This document shows, piece by piece, positions 42,901 through 48,018 of a DNA stretch of 48,018 nucleotides; the stretch's first letter is position 1, and the number at the start of each line of letters is the position of its first letter. The position numbers were made by a program, and so were the translations under genes. The stretch is taken from the NCBI RefSeq assembly GCF_000003815.2, contig NC_049979.1:32513374-32561391 (forward strand), written 5' to 3'. The stretch is from Branchiostoma floridae. Its lineage: Eukaryota; Chordata; Leptocardii; Amphioxiformes; Branchiostomatidae. Below the pieces are notes generated by a model. That model was not told the origin of the DNA, did not search any database, and saw nothing but the letters and a program-made list of their open reading frames with translations.

Positions 42901-44750
42901 AGCCATATTTCAATTCTCCCAGACAGGAAGTTAAATGTTTTGGGAGCCCATACGTTCTGTTGCTTCACTACCAAGTTAGGCCGACACATATAATGGTCAG
43001 TCAATAGCTGACATCTGCGGAAATGAAGAAATGTTATTATCGGGGTGGAATTGACAGGGATGATATACTGAGGCAGGCTATTATTGACCCTTCTGAAAAT
43101 TCGCATAATACACATAATACACTTTGCTGGTGCACATACATAAGATAAACATTCTAACATTTCTATAAATCTTGCGTCTGTAAAAGTAACTCGGTGAACG
43201 AGTGTTCTTGCCTGTTGTGAATATAATACGAGCTTGGTACCTGTGTAATTTCCTATAGCTGACAATGCCTTGTCCAAAATAAGCCAAATACAATTTTAAG
43301 ATATATGTTGTCTTTTCTTCTGTTCGATATATATCGGTATTTGACCCGTTTCTTGGGGCAAAGCAGTTATTGTTAAAAACTATTTTGCCCAAGCCAGGAT
43401 GTCATCTTATCCTTTGACGCGACAATGCTCAAAAGCACAGTTGACGAAAGTTAAGACGCAGATAATTGAATAGATTCCCTAAGTGCCATTGTTTGATCAA
43501 TCCCCGACATTTTTCCATGTGATTTCCAAACCTAAAACCTTCCAACCTCAACCCCCCTCCCCCCCATTCATACACACACACACACACACACGTCTAGCTA
43601 AGTACCAATTAGCTTACCATTTTCCACCTTGTGGCCTCTGTTATGAATCAACATTAGTTTTCATTTTGTCAGTTCGGAATATATCAGTACCTGGTATTCC
43701 CTTATCTTAACATTAGCTGTTTTGTCCCAATGCAGGCCGGTTTGTTATTCTCACTATCCCACACCTGACGAATTTAACTGCACACATGACTGCACAGATT
43801 GCCCAGTTGGCATTGGTGTCTTAATCGAACTCTAGACTCTAACATTGCGACAAGAACGCATCATCAGTGATGACCCGGGGGTGCTTCATGTCTTTAATCG
43901 CAGACAGCCTTACATGGGAGCCCCGGCCGAGGTTGTTCAATCCCGCGACTCGTGTCCAAGTGGCTTTCAATACCCCCCCACCCCCCCTCCCTCCTCTACC
44001 CTGACCACACCGCGTCTCCCTCTATCTGGCTTTCTACAACAATCTCAGCGTCCTTTGCCCTTTTCCGCTCAGTGACCTCTCTTACGGGTCAAAATATGTG
44101 AGCGAGCAAAATGCCACCACTGACTTTATGTGACACCTTTTTCGTGGTTTATGGGCTGCAGGTGTGTTTTATAGTGTTTTAATTTGAGTCCGTTGTGGTA
44201 CGGCCGATGAGGCTATGGGACCGGTGAGGTGAGGTTTTGGTACAGTACACGAAGCGTATTGTAATTAGGTGGATTAGGCAATATTACCGCTCCGCGTCTT
44301 TTAGCAAAGAATGGAAGCCTTGATAAAGCTATAATTTAACGTTTTGCTAAGAAACGTTCACGATATCGTACCGACAGTGATGGTCCCAGGATTGCGTCAG
44401 TATTTAAAGTCACCACAGCTGGAGTATTTAACAGACAAAATAATCAGAGCCTTTGGAACATATCATGGCTTCAACTTGCAGTGCACTTGTTCTGTACTGT
44501 AATTTCAATGATAATTGTATCTAAAGCACAGCACTTTATCTCCCATGCAGGACATTAAGTCGCTTAGTAAGTTGGTACCTCACAGACTTGTAGTAAGTCA
44601 AGTAGCTCACGGACCTGTGTTTATGTCTGACCTGACTCACAAGGTCATCAGTCCGTTTTGAAGGACATCATTGTTTTGTTTCTTCACATTATTGAGTGTT
44701 CCATTTCTTTAATAAATTTCATATACCTTAAATGATAAGGGCGATACCTT
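39940..44750. repeat. Diverged multi-kb duplication, copy A
   Basis: Three pieces recur further right. About 39950-40085 (ACTCACCAGGTCACCAATCC ... CATTGTTTTGGTTTCTTAAC) resembles 44590-44705. About 42735-43050 and 43660-44270 resemble 46680-46870 and 47530-48018. About 40520-40625 also resembles 42520-42625 (GTCGTC-GGATAGGTC ... TCGCGAACGAAACTTT against TCGTAAACGAAAACTTT). No coding frame is shared. Confidence 0.55.
43568..43591. repeat. Short CA microsatellite
   Basis: CACACACACACACACACA within a C-rich segment (43550-43592). Confidence 0.75.
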
Positions 44751-45310
44751 AATCGACGTTTGTAACACTCTAAATGTTCTAAATAATTTCCACCTTGTAT
44801 CAAACATGCTCAAACTTTCATGTTGAATTCAAAAATTTGAAACTTTTGTGACTGAAATATCCGTACCTATTAAACTTCAAATTTAAAACCCCTGGGTGAA
44901 ATAAGACACTATATTAACATTTCAAAGACGGTGTCGTGATATGTTAAATAACTGTTAGGATAGGATAAAGACCCTAATATCTGAGATAATAGGACATCAA
45001 TGTTGGAAAAAAATTGTCTCCCTTTGCTATCTCCTCTATTGTTTAAACGGGGCACTGAACCATCCAATTGCCTGCTATTCTATTTGCCTATTTGCTACCT
45101 TTACCTTCAATTCGGCGCTCGAACTTTAGATTTCTTAAATCTTAACATGTTAGAAATAACGAGCTTTAGAATCATTACATCACTTCAAAATGAACTGTAA
45201 TGTGGTATTGGTGTACTTCCAGTATAGGGCCACTGGGAGTTTAGTAAACAGAAATGTCACAGTCTATAAATCTGACATTTTTGTATCATATTATAATTAC
45301 TTGATTAGAA

Positions 45311-45735
45311 ATATTTTCATTAGCCATGGTAATTAGTGCTTATTATCATAATCCATGCTGAATGTCGAAAAACACTAAAATACTATATTTCTTTCGAAAT
45401 AATCGGTGTTTACTCAACTAAGCAACTATGACTTGTTGCTGTAATAGCAATGATGAAGAATGCCTGTATTTCTATTGAAATTTCTTTATATTTACGTAGT
45501 TAATGATTCATAATTGGCTGGGGTAATTTTTGACCCCGACGAACCAGACACAAACTTTCAAGTATAGCTAATACAATAATGGTAAAAAATGGTGAAAAAT
45601 TACTAGATGTTGTAAGACATGTATAAAAACAAATACATGGAAGGAATTTTTTCTCTGATGAAAAATGTTGCTATGGCAGATGAAAATATACGCCTGGGGT
45701 AAAAAAATGACCCAATACGGTCGGATGAAGCAAAC
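45311..45735 (-). mobile_element. Truncated inverted copy of the piggyBac-type element
   Basis: The reverse complement matches 9013-9430: CGTATTGGGTCATTTTTTTA, CCATAGCAACATTTTTCATC, AGAAAAAATTCCTTCCATG, then the GGGGTCAAAAATTACCCC site. Only the left half is present. The terminus has decayed to ATCCGACCGTATT and the CCCT/TTAA end is lost. Confidence 0.8.
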
Positions 45736-46639
45736 TTAAAGACCAAGGTTGCTTTATAAAGTCACCCGATAAATTCGGCTAACGTAATCTACCAGCCCTC
45801 AGTTTGGTCCCAATCACGACGGTGTTCACATCAGTGGATGTAGGCTAATACAGATTAGTAAGCATTGGAATTACTCTACAAAACAGTTTTGTAATGAACA
45901 AAAGCCAGTAGCTTAAACAGATAAGGGATTGAACAATGACTACACACAATTCAGCATAGCTTTACAAGTAAGCTTACAAAATATATAAAGCAAAGGTGGC
46001 CATGGTCTGCTGGATGTGTTTGGCCCAAATGCAGTTTGTACAGTTCTGCGAGCCCAAGTCTGCATTGGTCTCTTTTTGAATACCAACTTTAAGTACAACC
46101 ACAAACCATATTACGAAGTATCAAAGCTATGGGAAAGACAGTAACAAGTTGCTAAATATCATGCAGTTCAAGCCTGACAGGGGCTGATCTTTGCTCGGTG
46201 TCAGTTCAAACAAGGATTTGAAACTGAAGGCCTCGATACAACATTATGCCCCAGTTCTTGTTTGAAAACAAACTGTAAACACATGAAGAACTGTACTGTA
46301 TAGGGTTTTATGCTTGCAGTTCTGTGTCTGATAATGATTTCTTGAAACATTTTGTGGATAGGACTTCTGAAATCTTGATAGCAGTTTAATATGAAAATCT
46401 CTTCATGTCGTCTGCTTTTATACCAATCATTTGTTCTTGGTAGCCAAACGGGTAGGGATCTCTCACTAGGTCTGATCTATTTATGATGGAGGGTGTGAGG
46501 AGTCAATTTAGCAACTGACATCCTGGTAGGAAAGAGTATTTTATGTTACTGTGCCCTCGGTCCAGAAATAGGATCTTTGAATAGATAAATACAGACATGA
46601 TGAAGACGCTCTCAAATTAAAACGTGCTAGCGCCACGAA

Positions 46640-48018
46640 TGAAAAAAAGGACAGAAATAAAGTTAAAAATGCACATCAACACATTAATAAACGGACAGAT
46701 ATACACAATAGTGACATCAATGAAATGCCAGATTTTCTAAAAGCGCAAATCATAACAGCCCCTTCCTATATGTAGGCATTTCTGGGTGGACATGATGAAG
46801 TGATTTAAGCTCTGTGGTACATGGATGTGCACAACGTCCAATTTGGAAGATGAAATTCTGAGTTAAACACATATTGCGATTTGTAGTAGAGGTAGAAATG
46901 ATTCACAAAGCAGTAATAGTTTATTAGAAAAAGTGGCCAGAAGAAGTTGAGAGTGGGAGTGATTTATCTCAGGGGATGTACCCCACTGAGGGATGCGTTT
47001 TGTTGGCTGAGGATAGGTTTAGATGTCATATTTGAGGAAAATAACTGGAATGAGGTTAAAGAGGCTATCAGTACTCGATAATGATGCTTCAAAGAAAATA
47101 GAATATCGCTGTAACATCGATGTCGCAGGGTCTGTCAAGTTTTCTGTGAAGGATTGATCGTGTTGTTTACTAAAATACATCTTTTTTTTTGTTTCTGCCT
47201 TCTGCTATAATTCACCTAATACATTCGATCTGAGCTAAAAACAAGGTCGATTAGAGATTTTTTTACTAACGTTGTGCTGCACTCACAAAATGTGTGGGAG
47301 TTGTCACTAATAGTGGAATCAGCTGGAATTTTGAATCATAATTACGTCATCTAACATGTGTTAACTGCGATCTTTTGCTTACTGTAGTATGAAGTAGTAT
47401 AAATCGTTAACACTTTGGGTAGCACTTAAATCAACAACCTTCTTCTTTGCCTATATTACGCCGTTACTTTATGTTGCTAACGTATTCTAAAAGTATGACC
47501 TAAATTTATGGTGCTTTGATCGTGGTACATTTTTCAATTCTCTCTGACAGGAATTTACATTTCCTTGTGCCCACACATTCTGTTACTTCACTACTAGAAC
47601 GACCGACACACACAAAAAAGTCATTAGGTGGCATCTACAGAAAAAAAGGTTTTTAATTTTTCCTTTGACCAGTTCGGAATATATCAGTACCTGGCACGGT
47701 TATTGTCTAAACATTCCCCAAGACAAGCTTGTATCGTATCTTTAATCACCAGACAGCGTCACACGGGCGACCAAGCCGAGGCAGACTATGTCAAAGTGGC
47801 TTTCAAGGTCACCCCACCCCCATAACCACTGCATTCGCTCCTTTTGCTTTCTAACACAAGATCAGCGTACTTTAATCTTTTTGTTGTCCTCTCTTCTTGC
47901 TTAAAAATAGTCGGCGAGCTAATACATTTTCTGATTTATTGGCGTCTGTCTCCAGGTGTGTTTTTATAGTGCTTTAATTTGAGTCCTTCTGGATACAGGA
48001 CACGAAGCATATCGAAAT
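46640..48018. repeat. Diverged multi-kb duplication, copy B
   Basis: Matches copy A in order: 46690-46870 to 42755-42930 (ACGGACAGAT ... GGCATTTCTGGGTGGA), 47530-47640 to 42900-43020 (TTCTGTTACTTCACTAC) and 47670-48018 to 43670-44270 (TTCGGAATATATCAGTACCT; CAGGTGTGTTTTTATAGTGC; TAATTTGAGTCC). The copy runs off the window end. Confidence 0.65.

Noticed and set aside
42732-43392. Overlapping antisense open frames of 181 and 103 codons
   Set aside because: The region has a diverged duplicate at 46.7-47.6 kb in which the frame is not kept, so it is unlikely to be coding.
43845-44075. Proline-rich open frame of 76 codons
   Set aside because: Caused by a C-rich run; the duplicate at 47.7-47.83 kb does not preserve the frame.
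1-48018. CRISPR arrays, bacterial operons, rRNA and tRNA genes
   Set aside because: None seen: the repeats lack regular spacers, the genes are spliced, and the only tRNA-like boxes belong to the SINE at 8.05 kb.

Overview
This window is eukaryotic nuclear DNA from an animal with many introns and transposons. Base composition, frequent ACATGTA-type motifs, a tRNA-derived SINE, intronic minisatellites and dense DNA-transposon remnants make a lancelet (Branchiostoma) or similar invertebrate deuterostome the best guess. That assignment is inference from style, not from a database match. There is one assembly gap of 100 N (17661-17760).

Region 1 (1-19.95 kb, + strand) holds the 3' part of a large gene for a trichohyalin-like coiled-coil protein. 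I could place 16 exons with GT/AG borders, all phase-compatible except at one intron. They give about 934 residues: charged coiled coil with repeated modules, then a globular domain with an HTLAH motif that looks like a degenerate zincin fold, then a short coiled coil, stop (19196), 3' UTR and AATAAA. The introns carry minisatellites, duplicated segments, a tRNA-derived SINE, a piggyBac-type element (9013-9952) that ends 27 bp before a splice junction, and a complete CACTA/EnSpm-like element (12725-15571) with a GCG target duplication.

Region 2 (20-24.3 kb, - strand) holds a complete four-exon gene of 640 codons: a C2-like N-terminal domain, two in-frame phase 1-1 exons plus the start of the last exon that are clearly homologous to each other (exon triplication), and a conserved helical C-terminus. 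A partial second copy of its last exon lies at 27.32-27.55 kb.

Region 3 (25-26.4 kb, + strand) is an intronless ankyrin-repeat/SOCS-box (ASB-like) sequence broken by at least two frameshifts, probably a pseudogene. An internally deleted mariner (27831-28408) and an isolated CACTA terminus (28.47-28.58 kb) follow.

Region 4 (28.6-48 kb) has no gene I can support. It is built from successive large duplications: a ~1 kb duplicate (28.8/29.8 kb), an array of ~0.8 kb units (30.0-32.7 kb), an array of ~1.8 kb units each with a CA microsatellite at the same place (33.1-37.7 kb), and a diverged multi-kb duplication (39.9-48.0 kb), with an inverted truncated copy of the piggyBac-type element at 45.3-45.7 kb.
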